From the NCBI RefSeq assembly GCF_003012705.1, contig NZ_PXYL01000013.1, forward strand, positions 62,001 through 126,000: a stretch of DNA of 64,000 nucleotides, in the 5' to 3' direction. Below are positions 27,746 to 38,270 of this stretch, piece after piece. Numbering within the stretch: position 1 is the stretch's first letter; each line of letters opens with the position of its first letter. The DNA is from Pseudaminobacter soli (ex Li et al. 2025). GTDB lineage: Bacteria; Pseudomonadota; Alphaproteobacteria; Rhizobiales; Rhizobiaceae. The position numbers and the translations under genes were made by a program. The notes beneath the pieces were generated by a model. The model saw only the letters and a list, made by a program, of their open reading frames with translations, searched no databases and was not told the origin of the DNA.

Positions 27746-28133
27746 CTAGTCTTCTGTCAGCAGCATTTCTGGTGTGAGCCAAAACGGCGGGAGACAGAGC
27801 GGCGCCGACGAAAGCGGCAAGACGCTCTCGGCAATATCGACGCCAATCTCGTTGCGCATGAATGCACGTCGCGCCTGCACGCGAGCATGGACCGCCGGGT
27901 GCCGACTGCTCAATTCTTCGCGTAATGCGGTGTCGGCAAACGCGATGCTGTCGATGCAAACCAGCGCCGAACCTTCCGGCAGCGGCGCCGGGCTAATGTC
28001 GACCTGATAATGCGCCCCGGATGGGATGGCCTCGTCGGAACCCTTTCTAATCGGCGTATGCGGCCGGTATGGCCGGCTGTTCCAGCGGCAGGCCGAAATC
28101 GGGAACCGTTACGGGACGAAGGGCAATGGGCAT
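27746..28133 (-). pseudogene. M24-family peptidase gene with large internal deletion
   Basis: An ATG at 28133 opens with MPIALRPVTVPDFGLPLEQP, the usual N-terminus of rhizobial M24-type (aminopeptidase P-like) proteins. The frame soon ends (stop at 28047). In the next frame the C-terminal part of the same family appears (TPIRKGSDEAIPSGAHYQVD, then RRAFMRNEIGVDIAESVLPL and LCLPPFWL) up to a TAG at 27746. Several hundred codons, including the metal ligands, are missing. Non-functional. Confidence 0.55.
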
Positions 28134-28500
28134 TTCTTGTCCAGCGGGTTGAACAGGCCGGGTCGACCCGTCAGTTGCGATTTGGAGAAGTCTGGAGGCG
28201 GGAAGGACATCGATAGCGGACAGCGCGATCCTGCAGCCCAACAGCTGTCCGGGCATCACCGCGGCCGTATCGGGATGCAAGGCCGCAACGATCTGCTCAC
28301 CAGTCGGCAAGCCGAGCGCAATGCGCTCCAGCGCGCCGACAAAGGACACATCGTACACCGTCGCCTTGAAGCCGACTTCGCCAAGCGAAGCGACGCCGAT
28401 GCGGATATCTTCCGGGCGGGCTGCGCATGTGGCCGTACCTTGGCTGAATTCAACCGGTTGCCCCAGGAACTGCGCATGGCCGTCCACCGGGCCTATCTGC
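28134..28500 (-). pseudogene. C-terminal fragment of an ABC transporter ATPase
   Basis: The minus-strand frame encodes CAARPEDIRI, then VYDVSFVGALERIALGLPTG and VMPGQLLGCRIALSAIDVLP, the TOBE-type C-terminus of importer ATPases of the PotA/Ugp group. The nucleotide-binding core is absent. The frame runs without a stop into the M24 pseudogene start, so these were probably neighbours in one lost operon. Confidence 0.55.
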
Positions 28501-28577
28501 GGATCACGGACGATCGCGCCCAGATCGATCAGTTGCGGGAACAATGGGATGGACCAGCGACGCCGGCGACGTTCCGA

Positions 28578-28751
28578 ATGGGCATCCATCGGACCGACGC
28601 AGAGAAGGCCGCTATCGGCCACCAGCTGCTCGACAAGAAGGCCGAGCTACCGCGTGGCCACTTCGGCGCCTGGCTTAAGGAGCAGGGTGTTCCGAGGCAG
28701 TTTGCGAGCGAGGCAATGAGGCTGGCGAGAAGCGACGCCAGCCTCGTTTGA
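28578..28751 (+). pseudogene. Fragment resembling a DUF3102-like phage/plasmid protein
   Basis: The frame from ATG 28578 reads AEKAAIGHQLLDKKAELPRG then HFGAWLKEQGVPRQFASEAM, similar in pattern to DUF3102-like proteins (a helix, then G-x-F-x-x-W-L-K and a helix-turn-helix). Only 57 residues remain, and the sequence upstream belongs to the antisense ABC remnant. Probably a piece of mobile DNA. Low certainty. Confidence 0.35.
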
Positions 28752-28781
28752 GGCGGTGACCGTGAACGCTGGTTGGCACCC

Positions 28782-29135
28782 TTACTGAACCAGCGCCAAG
28801 TATCGGCCTGCAGTCATCGTTCGCCCGCCAAGCTGCGCCTTGCAATCGGACTGGATGGCCGAGCTTCCGGTCATCTCGATGGTGTCACCGACCAGGCGAA
28901 GGCAGTCGGAAGAACCGGAGGCGGAGTTTCCGGCAAAGAAGATGTGGGCGTTCGGTGCGTAGACGAAGCCACTAAGCTTGGATGCCGCGCCACCGTTGAT
29001 CTTCAGTTCCTGAGTATTGTCCCGTCCCTGAAAGATGGTGATGCCTGCATAAGGTCCCGAGGTCGGAGGGGATAGGTTTACCGTTTCGTTTGCGTTGATG
29101 GTCAAGTTCGAGCCATCCAGCAGGAAGATGGTCAC
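28782..29135 (-). pseudogene. C-terminal fragment of a TadG-like pilus-assembly protein
   Basis: 117 residues starting at a GTG with an in-frame stop just upstream. GPYAGITIFQGRD, INGGAASKLSGFVYAPNAHI and SDCLRLVGDTIEMTGSS match the C-terminal beta-rich region of large TadG-like proteins. The N-terminal membrane and Tad domains are missing, and the fragment has no signal peptide. It is distinct from the intact TadG of this window. Together with the cpaA scar it hints at a second, lost tad locus. Confidence 0.6.
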
Positions 29136-29165
29136 GAAGAAAGATACCTAATTCGGTTCTCTGCT

Positions 29166-29192
29166 GCCCCGGCTTCTGCCGGGGCTTTTTTT
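29166..29192 (+). terminator. Intrinsic terminator
   Basis: GCCCCGGC pairs perfectly with GCCGGGGC around TTCT and is followed by seven T residues. No intact plus-strand gene ends just before it, so it is probably left over from a lost gene. It resembles the terminator at 10922. Confidence 0.75.
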
Positions 29193-29234
29193 GTTAGCCC
29201 TCACAGCGCCATCCATCTAGCGGCAAAAGGCGAA

Positions 29235-29537
29235 ATGGCAACGCAGAACCGGTTCGTTCTTGAGAAGTTCAATAACATTCCATCACCTGCGCCAGGGCAA
29301 CTTCGTCGCTGTGTAGACCGACACGAACTGAAAGAATTGCTTGAAACGGAGTTCGAGGTGCAAGAGATCTTTTCGGTGTCGCCAAGGGTCAATCGCGGCG
29401 TGATGCGACTAGTCAACTCCCATAAGCTGAATTGGCTAATTCGCACCCTAATGGGCAACACGGTTGATAGGCTTAAGGAACGGATGGGACTGGGCTGGAC
29501 GCTCATGGCATTGGCGCGCAAGCGGACGACTGCCTGA
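29235..29537 (+). pseudogene. C-terminal fragment of a class I SAM methyltransferase
   Basis: 100 residues: RFVLEKFNNIPSPAPGQLRR, LKELLETEFEVQEIFSVSPR, RLVNSHKLNWLI and MGLGWTLMALARK are the C-terminal third of a Methyltransf_11-type enzyme. The SAM-binding glycine motif and the rest of the Rossmann core are absent upstream, where only the terminator at 29166-29192 lies. Not expected to be active. Confidence 0.65.
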
Positions 29538-29874
29538 CGATTCCTCGCTCGCGGTACCCAACAACCGGGATTGTCGGTCGGCTTCGGCATCGAGACTTAG
29601 ATGCGCTGGAAGAAGAAATGCCGCCGCCTCGGGTGAGACGACGGGCATGTCGCCTGGGCAATGAATGCCGCGGTACACCGTGGCAACGCCCAAGCAAAGG
29701 AATCTTGCGCTTTTCGAATCGCCCCAACTCAAGCGCAGGCCCAGAACCGCGTTTCCACTTGCCTCTCACTCGCCACTGCTTGCGCGATCAGGGAAACAAT
29801 ATGGCAAGAACACGCATCGGCTTCGACACGGGTTCTTGGGAAGATCGACCAGCAACGCTGTGACCGATCGCCTA
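29538..29874. other. Intergenic stretch carrying a dispersed repeat copy
   Basis: No gene is supported. It holds the second hairpin repeat at 29620-29646, on the downstream side of msrA. Confidence 0.4.
29620..29646 (+). repeat. Dispersed hairpin repeat, copy 2
   Basis: Identical over 24 bases to the copy at 9877-9900, including the GGGT loop and CTC/GAG arms. The outer arm is weaker here because the 5' flank is ATGCCG instead of AGCCCG. Confidence 0.65.
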
Positions 29875-30396
29875 TCAGACGCGACGGGCCTCCTCGCGCT
29901 TTGGCAGCTTCCAATTCGGTCGCGGGAAATGGCAGGTGTAGCCGTTGGGATAGCGCTCGAGATAGTCCTGATGCTCCGGCTCGGCTTCCCAGAAATCGCT
30001 CGCCGGTGTCACCTCGGTGACAACCTTGCCTGGCCACAGTCCCGAGGCATCGACGTCGGCAATCGTCTCTTCCGCGACGCGCTTCTGCTCGTCGTTCAGA
30101 TAGAAGATTGCCGAGCGGTAACTCGTGCCAACATCATTGCCTTGGCGATTGCGCGTCGTCGGATCGTGAATCTGGAAAAAAAGCTCCAGGAGGTCGCGGT
30201 AGCTGGTCCTGGTCGGATCGAATACGATCTCGATTGCCTCGGCATGGCCATCATGGTTGCGATAGGTGGCATTGCGCACGCGCCCGCCGGTGTAGCCGAC
30301 GCGGGTCGAGATCACACCAGGATAGCGCCGGATCAGGTCCTGCATTCCCCAGAAGCAGCCACCGGCAAGCACTGCGCGTTCACTTGCGACATTCAT
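29875..30396 (-). CDS. msrA: Peptide-methionine (S)-S-oxide reductase
   Basis: 173 residues of the MsrA family, which repairs oxidised methionine. The catalytic Cys14 lies in [51 protein letters not shown] and [10 protein letters not shown] are all conserved. The length is normal for the single-domain form. The ATG at 30396 follows GAGGAGATT. It is the only intact gene between 27.7 and 31.3 kb. Confidence 0.92.
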   Translation of the reverse strand: MNVASERAVLAGGCFWGMQDLIRRYPGVISTRVGYTGGRVRNATYRNHDGHAEAIEIVFDPTRTSYRDLLELFFQIHDPTTRNRQGNDVGTSYRSAIFYLNDEQKRVAEETIADVDASGLWPGKVVTEVTPASDFWEAEPEHQDYLERYPNGYTCHFPRPNWKLPKREEARRV

Positions 30397-30439
30397 GACA
30401 ATCTCCTCGAGTTCTAGGTTTCCCCGATAATATAGGCGC

Positions 30440-30736
30440 CCTGGCGACATACAGCACGTGGTGAGCGACGTCGGGACTGGCCAGGTGATCTCTCCTCCGC
30501 CCGATCAGTCCACCTGCCAGCGGCAGGTAGGCGCGTGGTAATGGCGGCGGTGGGCTATCCGCTCTCGGCCAGGCTCTTGTGGCTCTCTCCTCGTCGGTGT
30601 GGAAGAGCTGCGGATCGAACTGGGTGGCGAACGCCTTGATCTGCGCCTCGTCGATCGTGTGGGTCGCGCTCTTGAAGCGCTGTCCGACATGAAGGTCGTC
30701 GAGACAGAGACCATCAGTCGGTGCGGGGTTGCTCAT
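30440..30736 (-). pseudogene. MaoC-type dehydratase gene, frameshifted
   Basis: From ATG 30736 the protein begins normally: LCLDDLHVGQRFKSATHTID, then FATQFDPQLFHTDEE, the hot-dog-fold start of MaoC-like hydratases. After this the frame degenerates; LPLAGGLIG survives but the flanking residues are out of frame or deleted. The expected length of about 150 residues is not reached. Non-functional. Confidence 0.65.
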
Positions 30737-30786
30737 TGCTGCCTCTTTGATCCATCTCGTTTCGACACAGGCCACGGTCCGGCTGA

Positions 30787-31242
30787 TCAATGGGCGCTTG
30801 CGCCTCCACCACCGACCTGGATCTTCTTGGTAAAGAGCAGCGCAATGGCGGCGAGCGCAAGCACTGTGCCGATCACGGCGAATGTGTCGCTGAAGCCCAG
30901 GACCAGCGCCTGGCGACGGACGCTCGCGCCGATCGCGGCAATCGCCTTGTGCTGCGCGACGGCAGGGTCGGTCACGCCGTGGTCCATGAAGTACTGCGTG
31001 AACTGGCCGATCCTGTCGCGTACCTCATCCCGATAGACCGTGACGGACTGGCCGATGATGTTCGAATGGAACTGCTCGCGCTTGGTCAACACTGTCGCCA
31101 GCGTGGCCGTGCCCACCGCGCCGCCGAGATTGCGCAGCATGTTCGTCAGGCCGGAAGCCGCGCCTGCCTCGCTGGACGCAATGCCGGCCGTCGTGATGAC
31201 AGTGATCGAGGTCAGCACCAATGCCTGACCGACGGCGCGCAC
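30787..31242 (-). pseudogene. C-terminal fragment of a DHA2-type MFS drug exporter
   Basis: 151 residues, about a quarter of an EmrB/QacA-type transporter. AGAASGLTNMLRNLGGAVGT is the motif near TM11-12; a long loop follows (KREQFHSNIIGQSVTVYRDE) and then a final helix (FAVIGTVLALAAIALLFTKK). The first ten or more helices are absent. It lies between the MaoC pseudogene and an intact DUF1614 gene. Confidence 0.7.
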
Positions 31243-31401
31243 TTTATGGGTTCACGGCCTGGCCGTCGAGAGCGATAACAATGCGCATGGCTCAGTATCC
31301 CTTGCGTGGGTTCGAGCTGGCGGGACGCGGTGTTGTGTCTCTTCGCGTTCTGCGTGAATATTGGCGGAGCCCACTCACGAGGCTTTGTCGCCGAGGCTCC
31401 A

Positions 31402-32118
31402 ATGCAAATCGCTCAGTTTTTCTACCTTCCGGTCGCGCCCGTATTCTTCTTCGTGCTCGTTGCGGTTTGTTTCCTTGTATTGGCTTTTTGCCTGATAAGG
31501 CGCGCTTACCTGCAACTGGGCCTGACCCCGGCCCAAGCCATGTTTTTGCTGATCGGTTCCTTGATCGGAAGCTTCATCAACATTCCCGTCACGGTGATTT
31601 CGACGAATTCCGTCATGGCGGATCAAATGGTCGAGTTCTTCGGCATGCGCTACCCAATCCCGCCAGCAACCGACTGGGGCGGCACCGTTCTTGCGATAAA
31701 TGTGGGCGGAGCGATCATTCCGGTGGTCATGTCGGTGTTCCTACTCATTCGATGGCAGCTCTGGTCGGCAGGGCTGTTGGCGACGGCCGTGGTGGCTGCG
31801 ATCTGTTACTGGTTCTCGTCCGCCATTCCGGGGATGGGGATAGCCGTACCGGTATTCATCCCGGCGATAGTAGCGACCGTTTTGGCCCTGCTGCTGTCAC
31901 GCCAGAGCGCCGCACCGCTTGCTTACATCGCCGGGTCGCTGGGCGCGTTGATCGGGGGGGATTTGCTGAATTATGGGAAGCTCGCCGATCTCGGTGCTCC
32001 CATCTTATCGCTCGGTGGAGCGGGAACCTTCGATGCCGTTTTCCTGACAGGTGTCATTGCGGTACTGATCACCGGCATATCATCGCGGGGGGAGGGCACA
32101 AAGCCAACAACCTCCTGA
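31402..32118 (+). CDS. DUF1614-type multi-spanning membrane protein
   Basis: 238 residues with about seven hydrophobic helices. The ATG at 31402 (MQIAQFFYLPVAPVFFFVLV) gives the usual N-terminus of DUF1614 proteins; longer starts add atypical sequence. GSLIGSFINIPVTVI, DWGGTVLAINVGGAIIPVVM and GSLGALIGGDLLNYGKLADL are family-type segments. The function of the family is unknown; no transport motif is evident. GAGG precedes the start. Confidence 0.75.
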   Translation: MQIAQFFYLPVAPVFFFVLVAVCFLVLAFCLIRRAYLQLGLTPAQAMFLLIGSLIGSFINIPVTVISTNSVMADQMVEFFGMRYPIPPATDWGGTVLAINVGGAIIPVVMSVFLLIRWQLWSAGLLATAVVAAICYWFSSAIPGMGIAVPVFIPAIVATVLALLLSRQSAAPLAYIAGSLGALIGGDLLNYGKLADLGAPILSLGGAGTFDAVFLTGVIAVLITGISSRGEGTKPTTS

Positions 32119-32164
32119 TCATCGCAGCTATCGGCGCGAAGCCGTCAGGCACTGCGGCCACGGC

Positions 32165-35100
32165 TCAATGAAAATTCCGACTTTTCACCTTGAGCCGATC
32201 GATATGCAGGTCGGGTATGAAGATGTCCCGCGCTGGCGCGACCGCTTGCGGCCGCTCGCGGGGATCGGGCGCGCCATTGCCGCGCGCGAATTCGTCGCCG
32301 CGCCCATGCGGCAGCGGAAACTGAGCATCCCGCTCGCCGAGCCGGCCGAGGTCTTCCGACAGGTCGAACAGCCGCTGGGCGACGAGATGAACGACATCGC
32401 CTTCCCGCTGGATCTTGCCGTTGATCGCCAACAACGCGCTCGACAGCACGAGCCGACGCTGCCGTTCGAACAGCTTTGGCCAGACGACCGCGTTGACGAT
32501 GCCGGTTTCGTCCTCAAGCGTCATGAACATCACCCCCTTCGCCGATCCCGGCCGTTGGCGAACGAGGACAAGGCCGCCCGTCATCAGCCAGCGACCATCG
32601 CGTGCGGCCATTGCCTCGGCGCAGGTGACGACGCGCCGTCGCTGCAGGTCCTGGCGCAGGAACGCGACCGGATGTTGGCGTAGTGTCAGGCCGACATGGG
32701 CGTAGTCTTCGACGACCTCATGCCCGGCCCGCATCGACGGCAAGGCAACTTCCGGCTCCTGCACTTCCGCGACCTGGCGGGCTTCGCGTGCGGCAGCGGC
32801 CGCCCAAAGCGCCAGCGGCTCGTCGCGCAGCGCCTTGATCGCCCACAGCGCGTCGCGACGCTGAAGCCTCAGCGCCGGGCAAAACGCGTCGGCCTCGGCG
32901 AGCTTCACCAGCGCCGCCGTCGGCACCCCGGACCGCCGCCAGAGATCGTCGGCCGAGGCAAACGGCTCGTCGGCGCGGGCCGCGACGATCCGGGCGGCGT
33001 CCGCGGTGGCGAGCCCCTTCACCAGCCGCATACCGAGGCGGACCGCCTTCATGCCGCCCTCGCCCGCATCCTCGAGCGTGCAGTCCCAACGTGAGGCGTT
33101 CACGCAGACCGGCCGCACCTCGACACCATGCTGACAGGCATCGCGCACGATCTGCGCCGGCGCATAGAAGCCCATCGGCTGCGAGTTCAGGAGTGCGGCG
33201 CAGAAGGCGTCCGGGTGATGGCACTTCACCCAGTTGGAGGCGTAAGCGATGAGGGCGAAGCTGGCGGCGTGGCTTTCCGGAAAGCCGTAAGAGCCGAAGC
33301 CCTCGAGCTGGCTGAAGGTGCGCTCGGCGAACTCTACCGAATAGCCGTTCTTGACCATGCCGGAGACGAGCTTGTCCTTGAACTTCGAGACTCCGCCGGT
33401 GAACTTAAAGGTCGCCATGGATTTGCGGAGCTGGTCGGCCTCGCCGCCGGTGAAACCGGCGCAGACCATCGCCACCTTCATGGCGCTCTCCTGGAACAGC
33501 GGGATGCCGAGGGTCTTCGACAACACCGCCTCCAGTTCCGGCGTCGGGTAGTTGACGGGCTCCTTTCCTTCCCGCCGTCGAAGATAGGGATGCACCATGT
33601 CGCCCTGGATCGGGCCGGGCCGGACGATGGCAACCTGGATGACGAGGTCGTAGAAGGTGCGCGGCTTCAGGCGTGGCAGCATCGACATCTGCGCGCGGCT
33701 TTCGATCTGGAAGGTGCCGAGCGTATCGGCCTTGCGGATCATCGCGTAGGTCTTAGGGTCTTCTGCCGGAATGGAAGCAAGGTCGCGAACATCGCCCTTG
33801 TGCTCGGCCATCAGCGCGAAGGCCTTCGACATGCAGGTGAGCATGCCAAGCGCCAGCACGTCGACCTTCATGAACTTCAAAGCCTCGATGTCATCCTTGT
33901 CCCATTCGATGACCTGGCGGTCGTCCATACGCGCCGGCTCGATCGGCACGAGATCGTCGAGCCGGTCATGGGTGAGGACGAAGCCGCCCGGGTGCTGGCC
34001 GAGATGGCGCGGCGCGCCCATGAGCTGCTGCGCCAGCTCCAGCGTCAGCTTCAGCCGATAGTCGGCGACATTGAGGTTGTTCTCCTGGAGCTGGCGTTCG
34101 GACACCGCTTCCGACCAGCCCCACACCCCCGAGACCAACTGCCCGATCATGTCCTCCGGCAGGCCGAGCGCCTTGCCGACGTCGCGCAGCGCGCCCTTGG
34201 CGCGGTAGCGGGTCACTGTCGAACAGAGCGCGGCCTTGCTCCGGCCGTAGGTGTCATAAATCCACTGAATAACCTCCTCGCGGCGCTCGTGTTCGAAATC
34301 GACGTCGATATCCGGCGGCTCGTCGCGTTCCCGGGAGACGAAACGCTCGAACAACAGGTCGTTCGTCTCCGGATCGATGGAGGTCACGCCCAGGCAGTAG
34401 CAGACGGCCGAGTTTGCGGCCGAGCCCCTGCCCTGACACAGGATGCCCCTCGACCGTGCAAACCGCACGATCGAATAGACCGTCAGGAAATAGGGCGCGT
34501 AGTTCATGACGCGGATCAGTTCCAGCTCATGCAGCAAGGCCTTTCGCACCTTCTCCGGCACACCCTCGGGATAGCGGCCAGCGGCGCCCTCCCAGGTGAA
34601 CTTGACCAGCGACTGCTGCGCATCGAGGCCCGGCACGATCGCCTCTTCTGGATACTGGTATTGCAGCTCGGCGAGATCGAAGCTGCACCGCTCGATGATC
34701 TCGCGCGTGCGGGCAAGCGCTTCGGGATAGTCGGCGAAGAGCCGCTGCATCTCCTCTGGCGCCTTCAGGTAGCGGTCGGCGTGGCGCTCGCGGTCGAAAC
34801 CGACATCGTCCATGGTGGTGCGGGTACGGATGCAGGTCACGACATCCTGAAGCTGCCGCCGGCCGGGTTCATGGAACAGCACATCGTTGGTGACGATCGT
34901 TCTGACTTTGAACCGGGCGGCCAGGCTGGCGATGCCGTGCAGGCGCAGGCGATCGTTCGGCCGCCGGCGCAGGCATAGGCTGACATAGGCGCGGTCGCCG
35001 AACAGCTCGGCCAGCTTGCGAAGCTGCACGCCACACGCCTCGTCGGCCTCATCGGGCACGAGCACTCCGATCATCCCGGCGGCGTGTTCGGCAAGGTCCG

Positions 35101-35428
35101 CGAATTCGAGCAGGCAATTGCCCTTGCCGCCACGGGCCTTGCCAAGGGACAGCAGCCGGGTCAGGCGCGCATAGGCCGAGCGGTCCATGGGGTAGACGAG
35201 GATCGACATGCCGTCCGTCAGATCGAGGCGGCAACCGACCACCAGCCGCACGTCGGTGGCCTTGGCCGCCTCCCAGGCGCGCACGATACCGGCGAGGCTA
35301 TTGCGGTCAACAACGCCGAGCGTGTCGATGCCGAGCGCGGCCGCGGTGGCGAACAGCTCGTCGGCGCTCGACGCGCCGCGCAGAAAGGAGAAGTGCGTCG
35401 TGATCTGCAGCTCGGCATAGCGCATCAT
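32165..35428 (-). CDS. dnaE2: Error-prone DNA polymerase III alpha subunit (DnaE2/ImuC)
   Basis: 1087 residues. The N-terminal PHP domain ([20 protein letters not shown], then [13 protein letters not shown]) leads into the C-family polymerase core. The catalytic acids lie in [11 protein letters not shown] (D373, D375) and [10 protein letters not shown]. An OB-fold region follows near the C-terminus ([11 protein letters not shown]). The start at 35428 overlaps the imuB stop (ATGATG), which argues against longer upstream readings. With ImuA and ImuB it performs SOS-induced, mutagenic translesion synthesis. Confidence 0.93.
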   Translation of the reverse strand: MMRYAELQITTHFSFLRGASSADELFATAAALGIDTLGVVDRNSLAGIVRAWEAAKATDVRLVVGCRLDLTDGMSILVYPMDRSAYARLTRLLSLGKARGGKGNCLLEFADLAEHAAGMIGVLVPDEADEACGVQLRKLAELFGDRAYVSLCLRRRPNDRLRLHGIASLAARFKVRTIVTNDVLFHEPGRRQLQDVVTCIRTRTTMDDVGFDRERHADRYLKAPEEMQRLFADYPEALARTREIIERCSFDLAELQYQYPEEAIVPGLDAQQSLVKFTWEGAAGRYPEGVPEKVRKALLHELELIRVMNYAPYFLTVYSIVRFARSRGILCQGRGSAANSAVCYCLGVTSIDPETNDLLFERFVSRERDEPPDIDVDFEHERREEVIQWIYDTYGRSKAALCSTVTRYRAKGALRDVGKALGLPEDMIGQLVSGVWGWSEAVSERQLQENNLNVADYRLKLTLELAQQLMGAPRHLGQHPGGFVLTHDRLDDLVPIEPARMDDRQVIEWDKDDIEALKFMKVDVLALGMLTCMSKAFALMAEHKGDVRDLASIPAEDPKTYAMIRKADTLGTFQIESRAQMSMLPRLKPRTFYDLVIQVAIVRPGPIQGDMVHPYLRRREGKEPVNYPTPELEAVLSKTLGIPLFQESAMKVAMVCAGFTGGEADQLRKSMATFKFTGGVSKFKDKLVSGMVKNGYSVEFAERTFSQLEGFGSYGFPESHAASFALIAYASNWVKCHHPDAFCAALLNSQPMGFYAPAQIVRDACQHGVEVRPVCVNASRWDCTLEDAGEGGMKAVRLGMRLVKGLATADAARIVAARADEPFASADDLWRRSGVPTAALVKLAEADAFCPALRLQRRDALWAIKALRDEPLALWAAAAAREARQVAEVQEPEVALPSMRAGHEVVEDYAHVGLTLRQHPVAFLRQDLQRRRVVTCAEAMAARDGRWLMTGGLVLVRQRPGSAKGVMFMTLEDETGIVNAVVWPKLFERQRRLVLSSALLAINGKIQREGDVVHLVAQRLFDLSEDLGRLGERDAQFPLPHGRGDEFARGNGAPDPRERPQAVAPARDIFIPDLHIDRLKVKSRNFH

Positions 35429-36939
35429 CCGAACACCCCATGCAGGAACCAGAGATGTGAGCCGGTTTCCGGGTCGACCCCATCGCCGGCGCGGTAGACC
35501 CAGTAACGCTCGCCTAGCTCGTCCTCGACGACGAAATAGTCCCGCACCGCCTGAAATTCGCGCGGGCGCAGCCACCATTCGCCAAAGATGCGTTCCGGCC
35601 CGTCGGCGCGCATGACCTTGCGTCGCTTGCCGCGCCAGGTGAAGACCGCAGGCGGTTGATCCGGAAGCAGCGCAATGACCTCGATGCGCTCGGGGTTGGC
35701 GAGGAGGCGCGACGGCCGCGGCCACTTGGCGGCCCAGGCCTGCCCGATGTCCGGCGCCGCGGCTGAGATGCGTCGGACCGACCGTTCCGGCACATCGGAG
35801 GCGACGGGTGCGACCCGGAAGAGCCGATGGCCGCGATTGCCAAGAATATCGACGAGCGGTGTGATGTCGGCGACGGCTTCCTCGATCAGCGAGGACGCGA
35901 CCTGCCTCTCCGCCAGCGGCTCGGTCAAGATGGCGACGACGGCCAGCTTCTCGATGCCGAAGCCCGGCGCGATGCTCTCGATGCGGTCGCAGAGCAGTTT
36001 CGACAGGCGCGCCGGATCGCGGACCGGCTTGGCGAGGCCGGCGCGCAGATGCTGGCGCGTGTTGTCGACGCGATGGATGATGAGGTCGCAACGCAGCGCG
36101 CCGAGGCCTTCTTGCGCGAGCCGGGCGGCGAGCTGCTCGACCAGCCGGTGGACGTATCTGGCGATGGTTTCCGGCGCACCGATGGGCTCGGCGAAGTTCT
36201 TCGAAACCTCCACAAGGTCCGGGGTTCGGATCGGCTCGATCGGCTCGGCGACCCGGCCGAACATCTGGTCGAGGCGGCGGGCCGGTTCCGGACCGAACCG
36301 CAGCGCCAGCGGCGCGCGTGGCATGGCCGCGAGCTGGCCGACCGTGTCGATGCCGAGCACCCGCAGACCCTGGATGGTCTCCGCAGCAAGCCGCAGGGCG
36401 ACGATGGGCAGATCGATGACCGCCTTGGTAACGTCGCCCCCGGGCACGATGGTTGTCTCCGCTGCCCGTAGCCGGGCGAGCGCATGCGCCGCGCCCCAGG
36501 TGTCAGCGATGGCCGCCCGCGCCGTCAGACCGTGGCTGCGCATCCGATTGACGAGACCGGACAGGAGAAGCTCCTCGCCGCCGTGAAGGTGGTCTGCCCC
36601 GTCGGTGTCCATGACCAGACCGTCGACGCCGTCCACCGCAACGACAGGGCTGTAGTGGCGCAGCGTCCAAAGCGCCAACCGCCACAGCGCCGACGCGTCG
36701 TCGGTCGGCCCCGCGTCGATAACCAGGAGATCAGCGACCATGGCCTGCGCCTTGCTGGCAGGCATGCCCACTCTCAGACCCAGCTTGAGCGCAGTCGGGT
36801 CCGCAGCGGATATCCAGCGCTTCGAGCCACTGCGGGCGATCACCACCAGAGGCTTGTCAGCCGGCAAGGCGTCGCAAGTGCGCCGCCTGATCCGGTCGAC
36901 CGCCAGAAACGGGAAGTAGACAGACACGACCCTTGGCAT
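35425..36939 (-). CDS. imuB: Y-family polymerase-like mutagenesis protein ImuB
   Basis: 504 residues. It begins [20 protein letters not shown], as rhizobial ImuB proteins do, and keeps the Y-polymerase fold. The usual catalytic S-x-D-E pair is replaced ([14 protein letters not shown]), consistent with the known lack of polymerase activity in ImuB. QTIQGL-like and little-finger regions follow. In characterised systems it bridges DnaE2 to the beta clamp. The start lies inside the 3' end of imuA (83-base overlap) and the stop overlaps dnaE2. Confidence 0.92.
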   Translation of the reverse strand: MPRVVSVYFPFLAVDRIRRRTCDALPADKPLVVIARSGSKRWISAADPTALKLGLRVGMPASKAQAMVADLLVIDAGPTDDASALWRLALWTLRHYSPVVAVDGVDGLVMDTDGADHLHGGEELLLSGLVNRMRSHGLTARAAIADTWGAAHALARLRAAETTIVPGGDVTKAVIDLPIVALRLAAETIQGLRVLGIDTVGQLAAMPRAPLALRFGPEPARRLDQMFGRVAEPIEPIRTPDLVEVSKNFAEPIGAPETIARYVHRLVEQLAARLAQEGLGALRCDLIIHRVDNTRQHLRAGLAKPVRDPARLSKLLCDRIESIAPGFGIEKLAVVAILTEPLAERQVASSLIEEAVADITPLVDILGNRGHRLFRVAPVASDVPERSVRRISAAAPDIGQAWAAKWPRPSRLLANPERIEVIALLPDQPPAVFTWRGKRRKVMRADGPERIFGEWWLRPREFQAVRDYFVVEDELGERYWVYRAGDGVDPETGSHLWFLHGVFG

Positions 36940-37615
36940 CGGGGGCTCCAATTTCGAACTCGGCGCACTCGCCCGCCTTGACGCGCATCAGTTCCGCCAG
37001 CCACCGGGCCCTCCCGACGCCCGCCACCGGCAACCGTTCCGACGGCAGGGTGCTGATGCGCCACCGCGTCGCCGAGGCCGTCGGCTGTCCATAGTCCGAC
37101 GCCTCGCTCTGTCGGCGCCACCGTCGCAGCACGATGCCCATGCTGCCGCTCTTCTCCGCCGCCAACTGCAGGCGCCGCGACGCGTTCATCGGCAGACGGA
37201 CCAGTTCGCCGACCACCGCCGAGAGGCCGCCGAACGACAGCCCCGCCTCCATCGCCGACAGAACCTCTTCCTCCTTGTCACTCTCGCACCAGACGACACG
37301 GTCGGGATGAAGTCCCGCCTGCGAGATCGCCGGAAAGAACAGGTCGGGGCGGGTCATGCACCAGAGCACCTTGCCCCGCGTCCGGGCGGCGATGCCGGCC
37401 ACGAACAGCGCGGCTGCCGCGCCGTCGACCGTCCCGCCCCCGCCGCCGGCGATCTCGTGCAACGCGCCAAAGGCGAGCCCGCCGCCCGGCAACGCACGGT
37501 CCATCTCCGGAACCGCAAACGGCAGCACGGATTGGGTGCGAGCCGCGCCGCCTTCGAGCTGACCGATGCGCGCTCGAAGCTCGGCAAGCACAGGATTAAG
37601 GGCAGGCTTCGACAC
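36857..37615 (-). CDS. imuA: Mutagenesis protein ImuA (RecA-like)
   Basis: 252 residues from a GTG at 37615. This start is chosen because the SOS box lies at 37668-37682, so starts further upstream would sit outside the transcript. ImuA proteins normally open with a short helix like VLAELRARIGQLEGG. VPEMDRALPGGGLAFGALHE and KVLWCMTRPDLFFPAISQAG follow the RecA/SulA-like fold, without a Walker A lysine. It is the first gene of imuA-imuB-dnaE2 and is thought to modulate RecA at stalled forks. Confidence 0.87.
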   Translation of the reverse strand: MSKPALNPVLAELRARIGQLEGGAARTQSVLPFAVPEMDRALPGGGLAFGALHEIAGGGGGTVDGAAAALFVAGIAARTRGKVLWCMTRPDLFFPAISQAGLHPDRVVWCESDKEEEVLSAMEAGLSFGGLSAVVGELVRLPMNASRRLQLAAEKSGSMGIVLRRWRRQSEASDYGQPTASATRWRISTLPSERLPVAGVGRARWLAELMRVKAGECAEFEIGAPDAKGRVCLLPVSGGRPDQAAHLRRLAG

Positions 37616-37667
37616 GACAGAAATGGCACTCCCTTCTCGGGTTTCCAGCGGCTCTTCAAGCTGATAT

Positions 37668-37682
37668 GTTCCTTTTTTGTTC
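37668..37682. promoter_or_regulatory. LexA binding site (SOS box) for imuA-imuB-dnaE2
   Basis: GTTC-CTTTTTT-GTTC is an exact match to the alphaproteobacterial direct-repeat LexA box GTTC-N7-GTTC. It lies 53-67 bases upstream of the imuA start and explains damage induction of the whole cassette. Confidence 0.85.
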
Positions 37683-37689
37683 CTGGCGT

Positions 37690-38270
37690 GTCGACGAGTC
37701 AATCCACCCCAAAGGGCGTTTCCGACCATGAAGTCGCCTTTGACCGGCCCCGCGACGGGATTCTGCAAGGCCGATCAACGGGATGGGAGAAGAGAACAGG
37801 ACAGGAATTTTTTCTTAGGATTTTTTCGCAGCACCGGGGAAAAGGAATTCTACCGCTTCCACAAGCCTTCGGACCAGAGCTTCCCCTTCATGATCGAGCT
37901 GTTTTCCTGCAAGCCCGGCACGCTCGACTGGCCTGCCCCTATGAGGTGGTCCGGAGCCTGCGCTTCTGCCGATCAGTGATGTCGCCCCGGCTTGACTGAG
38001 ATCAGTCTCCGAGGTTCGCTTCACGAAGCCGAAGAACTCTCGAGAAGACCGGTCATCGCGTCGGAGACCTGCGCCAAGGGACTCTCCTTTGAGTGGACGA
38101 ATGAGAGATTCGTTAGTGGGGCTTCAGGATTGGCGCGCGGATTTCGTTTGTATCGATCATGGCGATTCGCACACACCGCAGGATGATGGCGAATTCATCG
38201 CCTCCCAGACGCGCCACGGTGGGTTCGCGGCTGTACGCTATTGCGGGTCAGGCCCTAGCCATTGGCTATG
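37690..38270. other. Decayed stretch between imuA and the ICMT-like gene
   Basis: No intact gene. A plus-strand frame near 37815-37925 (EKEFYRFHKPSDQSFPFMIE followed by LFS) has a protein-like look and may be a relic of an unidentified gene. It is interrupted at about 37930 by a 23-base sequence that recurs inverted at 45598-45620. Confidence 0.4.

Noticed and set aside
33128-34978. Plus-strand open frame of about 616 residues
   Set aside because: Antisense to dnaE2, which has all polymerase motifs. No domain is seen in the mirror frame.
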